Shown here one piece after another: positions 49,729 to 58,561 of a stretch of 64,000 nucleotides of DNA. This stretch comes from Streptomyces sclerotialus (GTDB lineage: Bacteria; Actinomycetota; Actinomycetes; Streptomycetales; Streptomycetaceae), in contig JODX01000010.1 of NCBI GenBank assembly GCA_000719105.1, positions 62,001-126,000 on the forward strand. Direction: 5' to 3'. Numbering within the stretch: position 1 is the stretch's first letter; the number at the start of each line of letters is the position of its first letter. Under the pieces are notes generated by a model. That model had not been told where the DNA came from, did no database searches, and worked only from the letters and a program-made list of their open reading frames with translations. The position numbers and the translations under genes are program-made.

Positions 49729-50568
49729 GTGAACCTGCGCAAGCCCGTCCTGCCCGCGGCGGCCGGCGTCCTGGCCCTCGGCCTCGCGCTGACCGCCTGC
49801 GGCTCGGGCACGGACTCCGCCGGCTCCGGCGGCGCCGACGACACCCTGGTCGTCGGCGCCACCCCGGTCCCGGCCGGCGAGGTCCTCACGTACATCAAGG
49901 ACGACCTCGCCGAGAAGGCGGGCCTGAAGCTGGAGATCAAGGAGTTCACGGACTACGTCCTGCCGAACACCGCGCTCCAGGAGGGCTCGCTCGACGCCAA
50001 CCTGTACCAGCACGAGCCCTACCTGAAGGACTTCAACGAGTCCAAGGGCACCGACCTGGTCGCGGTCGCACCGGTCTACCTGCCGCCCCTGGGCGTCTAC
50101 TCCAAGAAGGTCACCGACGTCGCGGAGCTCGCCGACGGAGCCACCGTCGCCCTGCCCAACGACACCACCAACGAGGCCCGGGCACTGGAGCTCCTCGCCG
50201 CCGAGGGAGTGATCTCCCTCAAGGACGGCGCCGGTGCGCACGCCTCTCCGGCGGACATCGCGAAGAACCCCCGGAACCTGACGTTCAAGGAACTGGAGCC
50301 CGCCCAGCTGCCGCGCTCGCTCGACGACGTGGACGCCGCGGTCATCAACAACAACTACGCCCAGGACGCGGGCCTCAGCCCCGCGAAGGACGCGATCCTG
50401 CTGGAGTCCGCGAAGGACAACCCGTACACCAACGTCCTCGCCGTCAAGCGCGGCAACGAGGACGACCCCCGGGTCGAGAAGCTCGTGAAGCTGCTCGGCT
50501 CCGCCGAGGTGAAGAAGTTCATCGAGGACGAGTACGAGGGGTCCGTCCTGCCGGTCGCCTCCGGCTGA
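49729..50568 (+). CDS. Methionine-binding lipoprotein, second tandem copy
   Basis: 279 residues. Lipobox LTAC (Cys24) then the same MetQ fold (VVGATPVPAGEVLTYIKDDL, EIKEFTDYVLPNTALQEG, LYQHEPYLKDFN, DVDAAVINNNYAQ). It follows the first copy by 32 nt and is clearly paralogous but diverged, e.g. in the ligand loops. Two binding proteins on one MetNI could widen substrates (D-/L-methionine or peptides; inference). GTG 49729 has a GGGGGAG site. Confidence 0.92.
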   Translation: MNLRKPVLPAAAGVLALGLALTACGSGTDSAGSGGADDTLVVGATPVPAGEVLTYIKDDLAEKAGLKLEIKEFTDYVLPNTALQEGSLDANLYQHEPYLKDFNESKGTDLVAVAPVYLPPLGVYSKKVTDVAELADGATVALPNDTTNEARALELLAAEGVISLKDGAGAHASPADIAKNPRNLTFKELEPAQLPRSLDDVDAAVINNNYAQDAGLSPAKDAILLESAKDNPYTNVLAVKRGNEDDPRVEKLVKLLGSAEVKKFIEDEYEGSVLPVASG

Positions 50569-50715
50569 CGCACCGTCCACCGCACCACGCAGGTCACCCT
50601 CCCGGCGTGACCCCGTGGTGCGGTCCGGTGCTTTCATGCTGCATGCTGGGCAGTTCAGCAGGACCCGGCACGACCCAGCAGGACCCGACGGTTTCCGAAG
50701 GTTACGGAGCGGCGC

Positions 50716-51351
50716 ATGACTACCACCTTCCCCGACATCTCCCTCAGCACGGAGCGGTTGGTGCTGCGCCCCCTCGACGAGGACGACGTCCCCGCCCTCA
50801 CGGAGATGATGAACGACGAGCTGGTCGCGGCCTGGACGGACGTGCCCCAGCCCTTCACCGAGGCCAACGCCCGCACCTTCATCACGGAGTACGCGTCCGG
50901 CGAACGCACCGCCGGCCACGGCCTCCACCTCGCCGTCGCCGAGTTCCTGACCCAGCGTCTGGTCGGTCTCGTCCGGCTCTCCGCGACGGACTGGCAGGTG
51001 CGTGCCACCGAGCTGGCGTACGTCGTCGCCCCCTGGGCGCGGGGCGAGGGCTACGCCTCCGAGGCGGCGCTCGCCACCGCCCAATGGCTCTTCGCCGAGC
51101 AGAAGTTCGAACGCATCGAGCTGCGCACGGCCGCCGACAACACCGCCGCCCAGCAGGTCGCCCAGAAGATCGGCTGTATCAGCGAGGGCGTCCTGCGCAA
51201 CGCCTGCATAGCCCGTACGCGGACCGACGAGGGCTGGATCGACATCCGCACGGACTACATCGTCTGGAGCCTGCTCCCCGAGGACCTCGAGGGCGTCAGC
51301 GAGGAACTGGCCGACACCGGCGGTTTCACGTCGTTCTCGCACTGGAACTGA
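50716..51351 (+). CDS. RimJ/RimL-type GNAT acetyltransferase
   Basis: 211 residues. ISLSTERLVLRPLDEDDVPAL opens as in RimJ/RimL proteins; ELAYVVAPWARGEGYASEAALATAQWLF is the acetyl-CoA motif; RIELRTAADNTAAQQVAQKIGCISEGVLRN is typical of N-terminal/ribosomal-protein acetyltransferases. Substrate unknown. GGAGCGGCGC lies before ATG 50716. Confidence 0.9.
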   Translation: MTTTFPDISLSTERLVLRPLDEDDVPALTEMMNDELVAAWTDVPQPFTEANARTFITEYASGERTAGHGLHLAVAEFLTQRLVGLVRLSATDWQVRATELAYVVAPWARGEGYASEAALATAQWLFAEQKFERIELRTAADNTAAQQVAQKIGCISEGVLRNACIARTRTDEGWIDIRTDYIVWSLLPEDLEGVSEELADTGGFTSFSHWN

Positions 51352-51651
51352 GCCGTTCCGGCACGGCGCCCGACCGGCACGGCCACCGGCTCGCCGCGCC
51401 GCCGTCCCGCGGGCCTGTCAAGCCCCGCCGCCCGGCCGCCTCGGGAGCAGGTCCCCGCCGTCGCCCGGACGCCCCGCACGCGCGCGATGCCGTACGTCCC
51501 CGGCCGGCACCGTACGACGGGAGACGGACCCGGCTCATGACGTACGACCGGCGCGACACCGTCCGGCCCTGACCAGGTACCCTCACGGAGCCCGCGCCGA
51601 GTCCGTGCCGGGCGCCCCCCACGATCTGCGCACCACTGGAGACTGACGACG
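51352..51651. other. Intergenic region before cobL
   Basis: 300 nt without a convincing gene. TACCCT (51578-51583) is a TAnnnT candidate -10 for cobL. No cobalamin riboswitch box was recognised. Confidence 0.4.
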
Positions 51652-52899
51652 ATGGCCGACCGGGTCACGGTGATCGGCTGGGACGGCTCGCCGCTGACCG
51701 CCGCGGCACGCTCCGCACTCGGCGCCGCCACGCTGGTGGCCGGCGCGGCCCACCACCTGGCGCTCGCCGAGATACCACCGGCCGCCGAACGCATCCGGCT
51801 CGGCAGCGTCGCCCTCGCCGCCCGCCGTATCGCCGGCCACCGCGGCACCGCCGTCGTCCTCGCCGACGGGGACCCGGGCTTCTTCGGCGTCGTCCGCACC
51901 CTGCGCGCCCCGGAGTTCGGCCTGGAGGTCGAGGTCGTCCCCGCCGTCTCCGCCGTGGCCCAGGCCTTCGCGCGCGCGGGCATGCCCTGGGACGACGCCC
52001 AGGTGGTCGTCGCCCACCCCCGCACCCTGCGCCGCGCGGTGAACGTCTGCCGTGCCCACCACAAGGTCGCCGTGCTCACCGCGCCCGGCGCCGGACCCGC
52101 CGAACTCGGCCTGCTCCTCGGCCCGGTCCACCGCACCTTCGTCATCTGCGAGGAACTCGGCACCGACCGCGAGCGGGTCACCGTCGTCACCTCCGACAAG
52201 GCCGCCGACCACACCTGGCGCGACCCCAACGTCGTCATCGTCATCGGCGGCCCCGTCGTCCCGGCCGAGGACGGCGGCTGGATCGCCGGCCGCGACCCGG
52301 GCGCCGGACCGCGCGGCTGGGCGCTGCCCGCCGACGTGTACGGCGGCGTTCTGGGCGAGGGCGAGGCCGACCTGCTGCGCGCGGCCCAACTGGCGCGCCT
52401 GGGACCGCGCACGGGCGACCTGGTGTGGGACATCGGCTGCGGCAGCGGTGCCTTCGCCACGGAGGCCGCGCGCTGCGGTGCCGCCGTCATCGCCGTCGAC
52501 CACGACACCGGTGCCTGCGACCGCACCTCGGCCGCCGCCCGCCGCTTCGGCGTCCAGCTCCAGATCGTGCACGGCACCGCGCCGCACATCCTGGAGAACC
52601 TTCCCGAACCCGACGTCGTCCGCGTCGGCGGCGGGGGAGCGGCGGTCGTCTCCGCCGTCGCCGACCGCCGCCCGCAGCGCATCGTCACCCACGCGGCCAC
52701 CCGCGACGCGGCCGAACTCATCGGCAGGGACCTGTCGGAGCACGGCTACGACGTCCAGTGCGCCCTCCTCCAGTCCGTCGAACTCGACACCCGGACCTGG
52801 ACGGAGAAGGAGCGGAGCGTCGCGTTCCTGCTCTCGGGGCAACTCGAGCGGCGCGATGGGAGCGCCGCCGGACGTCCGGCGGCGGGCGACCCCCGCTGA
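51652..52899 (+). CDS. cobL: Bifunctional precorrin-6Y C5,15-methyltransferase (decarboxylating)
   Basis: 415 residues. The N-terminal half (VTVIGWDGSPLTAAARSAL, VVLADGDPGFFGVVRTL, VEVVPAVSAVAQAFARAGMPWDDAQVV) is a CbiE-type tetrapyrrole methylase. The C-terminal half is a CbiT-type Rossmann methyltransferase (LVWDIGCGSGAFATEAAR near residue 260). Fused CobL methylates C5 and C15 and decarboxylates the C12 acetate in aerobic cobalamin synthesis. It precedes the BluB-CobT gene in the same direction. Confidence 0.94.
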   Translation: MADRVTVIGWDGSPLTAAARSALGAATLVAGAAHHLALAEIPPAAERIRLGSVALAARRIAGHRGTAVVLADGDPGFFGVVRTLRAPEFGLEVEVVPAVSAVAQAFARAGMPWDDAQVVVAHPRTLRRAVNVCRAHHKVAVLTAPGAGPAELGLLLGPVHRTFVICEELGTDRERVTVVTSDKAADHTWRDPNVVIVIGGPVVPAEDGGWIAGRDPGAGPRGWALPADVYGGVLGEGEADLLRAAQLARLGPRTGDLVWDIGCGSGAFATEAARCGAAVIAVDHDTGACDRTSAAARRFGVQLQIVHGTAPHILENLPEPDVVRVGGGGAAVVSAVADRRPQRIVTHAATRDAAELIGRDLSEHGYDVQCALLQSVELDTRTWTEKERSVAFLLSGQLERRDGSAAGRPAAGDPR

Positions 52900-52952
52900 G
52901 CCGGCCGGGGCGGCCGGACGCGGCCCGTGATCGGGTGGGCGTGGCGGCGCGG

Positions 52953-53278
52953 TAGGCTGGCCGATCGTCGTACCGCACTTCGGCACCTGGTGCTTCGTAG
53001 ACCAATGTCCGGAAAGTGTGCCCGTTTTGGGTGCCGTGTGCGGTATGGCAGAACCGGAGGGCGCGCAACGTGGCGCAGTCCACAGCGGGCCGTTGCGGAT
53101 CAAGCTGACGTGACGGCGGGGCGACCGGGACAATGCCAATCAATGGCTTTGTCGTCTTTGCAGGCGGGTCGTGTCGTGCCGCTCGGCACGCACGCTCGTT
53201 CTCCAAATGCGGGGCGGTCGGTGCGCCGCTCCGGGCCAGCTGGCGTAGAAGCACTAACCGATCGGCGAGGGGTTACGC
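52953..53278 (+). ncRNA. Structured 5' leader of the BluB-CobT gene
   Basis: TAGGCT (52953-52958) is a candidate -10, giving a leader of about 310 nt that is AT-richer than its flanks. TACCGCAC-TT-CGGCACC (52971-52987) pairs with GGTGCCG-T-GTGCGGTA (53030-53045). CGCAACG (53064-53070) pairs with CGTTGCG (53091-53097). CGTGCC-GCTC-GGCACG (53175-53190) is a third hairpin. No canonical B12 box was found, so the class is unknown; it is a candidate riboswitch or other cis-regulatory RNA. Confidence 0.5.
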
Positions 53279-56200
53279 ATGACCGACACCGGCCAGGTCC
53301 CGGGTGAGGGACTGCCGGAGAGCGCAGGCATGGTGGAGCAGCCGGGCGTCCACGCGCCGGGTGCGTACACCTACCTCTCCGAGACGTCCGCCGAGGACGA
53401 AGAGCTGCTGCTGCCGGGTGCCCAGGGCGCCTGGGGCAACGAGGTGCCGCCGCCCGCTCCCGAGCCGGTCGTCCAGGTCGTGCACGAGCCGGGCCCGCAC
53501 GAGACGGACGGCCGGGACAGCGGTGCGGTGGACCTGAGCGCCGTCCGTACGTCCGAGGCCCACCCCGCCGCCCCCGAGGCCGCCCGCTTCCACACGCCGG
53601 TCGGGACGCCCGTCCCGCAGCCGCCGGTCGCCCACCGCCCGCCGTACCTCGGACCGCCGACCCCGGGTGGCGCCCCCAGCCCCGTCCGGTCCCTCGCCGA
53701 CCGTGGCCCGGCCGGCGCCCCGACGCCTCCCGCCGCCGTACGGCACCCCGGTCCTCCCGTGAGCGGGCCGGAGTACTTCGACACGCCCCAGCACGCGGAG
53801 AGCGGACCCGGGGCGGCGCCCTGGGGGGCCGCCCCGGTGGCGGCGCCTGTGACGACGCCCGTGACGGCGCCGGGCACCGCTCCGGCCGACGTGGCGGAGA
53901 TGCCCGCGGCGGAGATGCCCACGGCGGAGATGCCCGCGGGTGAGGTGGCTGCTGGGGGAACGGCTGCAGAAACGGTCGTTCCGCAGGGTGGCGAGCCCAC
54001 CGGCCCTCAGACGGACGGCATGGAGGGCTCGGCCCTCGACACGGCCGTGCAGGCGGCGCAGGCCGGGCAGAGCCCCGAACTTCCGCACGCCCTGGACGGC
54101 TCACCGGCACCGGTGCCGGCCACCCCCGGGACCCCGCAGGCCGAGCCGTCGGCCGAGGGCGACGGCACCGCGCCGCACGCCGGGACTCCCGCGCAGGTTC
54201 CCGTACCGCAGCAGCCCGCGGAAGCGGAGACGGAGACCGTGGCGGAGACCGGGGCGGGGACGGCCGCGGTCGTGCACGGCCAGCAGGCCGGCCAGGAACA
54301 GCCGGCGGAGCAGCCGCAGCCCGCGCAGGAGCCCGCTGAGCAGGGCGAGCAGATCCCTCAGGCCCCTCAGGCCCCTCAGGCCGCGGACGACCCCGCCACC
54401 CGTTCGGCGGCGGAGACCGGAGAAATCCCGGGCGCCGCGGCCCAGCCGGAGGCAGTGCAGCCGACCGCGGTCGCGGTGTCCGCACAGGAGGGGCAACTTC
54501 CCGCCCCTGCCGCGGATGCCGTGGAGGAGACCGCAGGCCACGAGCGAATCGGCCGGCACATGCAGAACACGCAGAACACGCAGAACACGCAGGACAGCCA
54601 GGACATGCAGGAGACCGAGGCGGCCCAGGGCGCCGTCCCCGCCGAGCAGCCGGCCTTCGCCGAGGGCGGCGTACCGGCGGTGGAGCCCGCCGCCGCGGAA
54701 CCGTCGCACGCGGCCCCGGTGGGTACCGCCGCCCAGACCCGGCCCCTGCCGAACGCCGCCCCGGAAGCCGATGCAGATCAGCCGGGGGACCGGTTCGCTC
54801 CCGTGTCTGACTCGGAGCCGGCGGCTCCGCCTGTGATCCCGGCTCAGCCGCTGCCTGCCGAGCAGCCGTTCCAGGGGACGCAGCCCCAGGAGGCCCCGGT
54901 TCCGGCTCCGGCTCCGGTTCCGGCCCAGGAAGGTGCCCTGCCGGCACCGGCCGAGGAGTCCCCGGCGGCCCCGGCGGTCATGTCGGCGGAGACCACCGAG
55001 GGTTCCGCATCCGACGAGGCACCGGCCGAAGTCCCTGCGGAGGCACCCATCGCCACGGTCCCCGCCCCGCGTGTGCCCGAGACCCCGCCGGTGACGCGAC
55101 CGGACACTGCGGAAACCCCTGCGGAAACCGCTCCGGAAGCCCTCCCGGAACCCGCGGCCGAACAGCCGGCCCCCGCGGCCCTCACCGACTCGGCGCTTCC
55201 CACCGACCCGGTCGACCCGGTCGGGCTGGCCGACCCGGCCGACCCGGACCCCGACGTCGTACAGAGCGCGGATGACCTGGACACAAGGGCTGCCGACCAG
55301 GAAGACCAGGAAGAGCAGGACCACACAGAAGAGAGCGTGGCCGTCGTGGCAGAAGCCGGAGAGTCCGCCGGCCCCGCCGCGCCCGGTTACGACGACGCCG
55401 AGCGCGAGGCCGTGCTGCGTGTGATGCGCGAGCGCAGGGACATCCGCAACGGCTTCCGCAGCGACCCCATCCCGCACGAGGTGCTGCTCCGCGTTCTGGA
55501 GGCGGCCCACACGGCGCCGTCCGTGGGCCACTCGCAGCCCTGGGACTTCGTCGTCATCCGCTCGGCCGAGACGCGCCGCGCGATGCACGAACTCGCCCAG
55601 CGCCAGCGGGAGGCGTACGCGAAGTCGCTGCCCAAGGGCCGGGCGAAGCAGTTCAAGGAACTGAAGATCGAGGCCATCCTCGACACCCCGGTCAACATCG
55701 TCGTCACCGCCGACCCCACCCGCGGCGGCCGGCACACCCTGGGCCGCCACACGCAGCCCCAGATGGCGCCGTACTCCTCGGCGCTGGCAGTGGAGAACCT
55801 GTGGCTCGCGGCCCGTGCCGAGGGCCTCGGCGTCGGCTGGGTCAGCTTCTTCGACGAGCGGGAGATGGTCCGCGCGCTCGACCTGCCCGAGCACCTGGAG
55901 GTCGTGGCGTACCTGTGCGTCGGGTACGTGGACGAGTTCCCGGACGAGCCGGAGCTGATGCAGGCGGGCTGGTCCAAGCGCCGCCCGCTGTCCTGGGTCG
56001 TCCACGAGGAGACGTACGGCCGCCGCGCGCTGCCCGGCGCTGAGCCGCACGACCTGCTCGCCGAGACCGTCGCCGGGATCCGCCCGCTGGACGCCAAGGC
56101 GCTCGGCGAGGCCTGGGAGCGGCAGAAGCGCATGACGAAACCGGCGGGCGCGCTCGGCATGCTGGAGATCATCTCCGCGCAGCTGTCCGGCCTGTCCCGC

Positions 56201-57103
56201 CAGTGCCCGCCGCCGATCCCGGAGCCCGCGGCCGTCGCGGTGTTCGCGGGCGACCACGGGGTGCACGCCCAGGGCGTCACCCCCTGGCCGCAGGAGGTCA
56301 CGGCCCAGATGGTGGCCAACTTCCTGGGCGGGGGAGCGGTCTGCAACGCCTTCGCCTCCCAGGTGGGCGCCGAGGTCTGCGTGGTCGACGTGGGCGTGGC
56401 CGCCGACCTGCCCGCGACCCCGGGCCTGCTGCCCCGCAAGGTCCGCGCGGGCACGGCCGACATGACGACCGGTCCGGCGCTGACCCGCGAGGAGGTCAAG
56501 CAGGCCATCGAGGTCGGCATCGAGACCGCCCGCGACCTGGTCGCGGCGGGCAACAAGGCCCTGCTCACGGGTGAGATGGGCATCGCCAACACGACCGCGT
56601 CCGCCGCTCTGATCTCGGTGTTCACGGAAACGGACCCCGCCGAGGTCACCGGCCGCGGGACGGGCATCAACGACGAGACCCTCTCCCGCAAGACCGAGGT
56701 CGTCCGCCGCGCCATCGAGCTGCACCAGCCGGACCCGGCCGACCCCATCGGCGTCCTCGCCGCGTTCGGCGGCCTGGAGCACGCGGCGATGGTGGGCCTG
56801 CTCCTCGGCGGCGCGTCCCTGCGTACGCCGGTGATCCTGGACGGGGTCAGCGCGGGCGCCGCAGCCCTGGTGGCCCGCGCCATCGCCCCCGAGGTCCTGG
56901 CGGCCTGCATCGCGGGCCACCGCAGCGCGGAGCCGGGCCATGTGGCGGCCCTGAAGAAGCTCGGCCTGCGTCCCCTGGTCGACCTGGACCTCCGCCTCGG
57001 CGAGGGCACGGGCGCCCTTCTGGCCCTCCCGATGGTCCAGAGCACGGCCCGCGCGATGCACGAGGTGGCGACGTTCGACTCGGCGGGAGTGACGGAGAAG
57101 TAG
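53279..57103 (+). CDS. cobT: BluB-CobT fusion with long low-complexity N-terminus
   Basis: 1274 residues. Residues 1-700 are Pro/Ala/Glu/Gln-rich and repetitive (AEMPTAEMPAGE, QAPQAPQA, three NTQ units), apparently disordered. Residues about 704-910 are BluB, the oxygen-dependent flavin-destroying 5,6-dimethylbenzimidazole synthase (RVMRERRDIRNGFRSDPIP, AAHTAPSVGHSQPWDFV). Residues about 925-1270 are CobT, which phosphoribosylates that base (MTKPAGALGMLE, VFAGDHGVHAQGVTPWPQEV, NFLGGGAVCNAFA, GEMGIANTT). The fusion channels the lower cobalamin ligand. ATG 53279 follows GAGGGG. Confidence 0.92.
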   Translation: MTDTGQVPGEGLPESAGMVEQPGVHAPGAYTYLSETSAEDEELLLPGAQGAWGNEVPPPAPEPVVQVVHEPGPHETDGRDSGAVDLSAVRTSEAHPAAPEAARFHTPVGTPVPQPPVAHRPPYLGPPTPGGAPSPVRSLADRGPAGAPTPPAAVRHPGPPVSGPEYFDTPQHAESGPGAAPWGAAPVAAPVTTPVTAPGTAPADVAEMPAAEMPTAEMPAGEVAAGGTAAETVVPQGGEPTGPQTDGMEGSALDTAVQAAQAGQSPELPHALDGSPAPVPATPGTPQAEPSAEGDGTAPHAGTPAQVPVPQQPAEAETETVAETGAGTAAVVHGQQAGQEQPAEQPQPAQEPAEQGEQIPQAPQAPQAADDPATRSAAETGEIPGAAAQPEAVQPTAVAVSAQEGQLPAPAADAVEETAGHERIGRHMQNTQNTQNTQDSQDMQETEAAQGAVPAEQPAFAEGGVPAVEPAAAEPSHAAPVGTAAQTRPLPNAAPEADADQPGDRFAPVSDSEPAAPPVIPAQPLPAEQPFQGTQPQEAPVPAPAPVPAQEGALPAPAEESPAAPAVMSAETTEGSASDEAPAEVPAEAPIATVPAPRVPETPPVTRPDTAETPAETAPEALPEPAAEQPAPAALTDSALPTDPVDPVGLADPADPDPDVVQSADDLDTRAADQEDQEEQDHTEESVAVVAEAGESAGPAAPGYDDAEREAVLRVMRERRDIRNGFRSDPIPHEVLLRVLEAAHTAPSVGHSQPWDFVVIRSAETRRAMHELAQRQREAYAKSLPKGRAKQFKELKIEAILDTPVNIVVTADPTRGGRHTLGRHTQPQMAPYSSALAVENLWLAARAEGLGVGWVSFFDEREMVRALDLPEHLEVVAYLCVGYVDEFPDEPELMQAGWSKRRPLSWVVHEETYGRRALPGAEPHDLLAETVAGIRPLDAKALGEAWERQKRMTKPAGALGMLEIISAQLSGLSRQCPPPIPEPAAVAVFAGDHGVHAQGVTPWPQEVTAQMVANFLGGGAVCNAFASQVGAEVCVVDVGVAADLPATPGLLPRKVRAGTADMTTGPALTREEVKQAIEVGIETARDLVAAGNKALLTGEMGIANTTASAALISVFTETDPAEVTGRGTGINDETLSRKTEVVRRAIELHQPDPADPIGVLAAFGGLEHAAMVGLLLGGASLRTPVILDGVSAGAAALVARAIAPEVLAACIAGHRSAEPGHVAALKKLGLRPLVDLDLRLGEGTGALLALPMVQSTARAMHEVATFDSAGVTEK

Positions 57104-57141
57104 GCCCGGCAGGGCCGTCCCCGCGGGGACCGGGAGTTCCG

Positions 57142-57178
57142 CCCCTGATCCCCGCATCTAAGATGCGCACGTCAGGGG
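57142..57178. promoter_or_regulatory. Nested dyad over the cysG -10 region
   Basis: CCCCTGA (57142-57148) pairs with TCAGGGG (57172-57178), and GCATC (57154-57158) with GATGC (57162-57166). The centre contains TAAGAT (57159-57164), a TAnnnT -10. It may be an operator for cysG or the terminator of the preceding gene. Confidence 0.5.
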
Positions 57179-57263
57179 CGCTCCGACGCCGCAGCACCCG
57201 ACGCCGCGGCACCCCGTGCCGCAGCACCCACCCCGAAAGAGCCCCGCAGGGAGCCGCACGCCG

Positions 57264-58496
57264 ATGCCCAAGGCCGAACACCCCGCCTACCCCGTAGGCC
57301 TCCGCCTCACCGGCCGCCGAGTAGTCGTCCTCGGCGGCGGCCAGGTCGCGCAGCGCCGCCTCCCGGCCCTGATCGCGGCGGGCGCCGACATCCTCCTCGT
57401 GTCCCCCGGAGCGACCCCCTCGGTCGAGGCGATGGCGGACGCGGGCGAGATCGCCTGGGAGCGGCGCCCCTACGCCGACGGCGACCTCGCCGACGCCTGG
57501 TACGCCCTCATCGCCACCAGCGACCCCGACGCCAACGCCGCCGCCTCCGCCGAGGCCGACCGCCACCGCGTCTGGTGCGTCCGCTCCGACGACGCCGACG
57601 CCGCCACCGCCTGGACCCCGGCGACGGGCCACAGCGAGGGCGTCACGGTCGCCGTCCTCACCACGGAGGCCCGCGGCCGCGACCCGCGCCGCACCGCCGC
57701 CATCCGCGACGCCGTGGTCGAGGGGCTGCGCGACGGCACCCTGGTCGCGCCGCAGCACCGCACCCGCACCCCGGGCGTCGCCCTCGTCGGCGGCGGCCCC
57801 GGCGACCCCGACCTGATCACCGTGCGCGGCCGCCGCCTCCTCGCCGAGGCCGACGTGGTCATCGCCGACCGGCTCGGCCCGCGCGATCTGCTGGCCGAGC
57901 TGCCGCCGCACGTCGAGGTGATCGACGCGGCGAAGATCCCGTACGGCCGGTTCATGGCCCAGGAGGCCATCAACAACGCGCTCGTCGAGCACGCCCGGCA
58001 GGGCAAGTCCGTCGTACGGCTCAAGGGCGGCGACCCGTTCGTCTTCGGCCGTGGCATGGAGGAGGCCCAGGCGCTCGCCGAGGCCGGCATCCCCTGCACG
58101 GTCGTCCCCGGCATCTCCAGCTCGATCTCGGTGCCGGGCGCGGCCGGCATCCCGGTCACCCACCGGGGCGTCGCCCATGAGTTCACCGTAGTCAGCGGCC
58201 ATGTCGCGCCCGACGACGAGCGCTCGCTGGTCGACTGGCCGGCGCTCGCGAAGCTGCGCGGCACGCTGGTCGTCCTGATGGGCGTCGACAAGATCGGCAG
58301 GATCGCGGAGACGCTGGTGGCGCACGGCAAGCCGGCCGACACCCCGGTCGCCCTGGTCCAGGAGGGCACCATGGCCGCCCAGCGGCGTGTGGACGCCACC
58401 CTCGCCACGGTCGCCGAGACCGTGGTGGCCCAGGACGTCAGGCCGCCGGCGGTCATCGTCATCGGCGAGGTCGTGCACGTGGGCCCCGAACTGTAG
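57264..58496 (+). CDS. cysG: Siroheme synthase / uroporphyrinogen-III C-methyltransferase
   Basis: 410 residues. The N-terminal part (RRVVVLGGGQVAQRRLPALIAAGADILLV) is precorrin-2 dehydrogenase/ferrochelatase. The C-terminal part is SUMT: VALVGGGPGDPDLITVRG, VRLKGGDPFVFGRGMEEA and VPGISSSISVPGAAGIPVTHRG. It makes precorrin-2 for both siroheme (sulphite reduction) and cobalamin. The dehydrogenase part is short (about 150 residues), and RGRDPRRTAAIRDAVVEGL bridges to SUMT. ATG 57264 has GGGAG about ten bases upstream. Confidence 0.93.
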   Translation: MPKAEHPAYPVGLRLTGRRVVVLGGGQVAQRRLPALIAAGADILLVSPGATPSVEAMADAGEIAWERRPYADGDLADAWYALIATSDPDANAAASAEADRHRVWCVRSDDADAATAWTPATGHSEGVTVAVLTTEARGRDPRRTAAIRDAVVEGLRDGTLVAPQHRTRTPGVALVGGGPGDPDLITVRGRRLLAEADVVIADRLGPRDLLAELPPHVEVIDAAKIPYGRFMAQEAINNALVEHARQGKSVVRLKGGDPFVFGRGMEEAQALAEAGIPCTVVPGISSSISVPGAAGIPVTHRGVAHEFTVVSGHVAPDDERSLVDWPALAKLRGTLVVLMGVDKIGRIAETLVAHGKPADTPVALVQEGTMAAQRRVDATLATVAETVVAQDVRPPAVIVIGEVVHVGPEL

Positions 58497-58561
58497 GCAC
58501 CCGGTACCGCACCCGGACCAGACAGCAGACCAGTAGCACGGCAGGGCAGGGCAGCAGAAAA

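Noticed and set aside
52900..53278. Cobalamin riboswitch before BluB-CobT
   Set aside because: The B12 box and surrounding conserved blocks are not seen, so it was reported only as an unclassified structured leader.
54559..54600. CRISPR-like short repeats within the BluB-CobT gene
   Set aside because: They are 9-bp in-frame codon repeats (Gln-Asn-Thr) inside the disordered tail, not spacer-separated repeats.
54101..57157. 1018-codon minus-strand open frame
   Set aside because: Antisense of BluB-CobT; Gly/Arg/Leu-rich, no motif.
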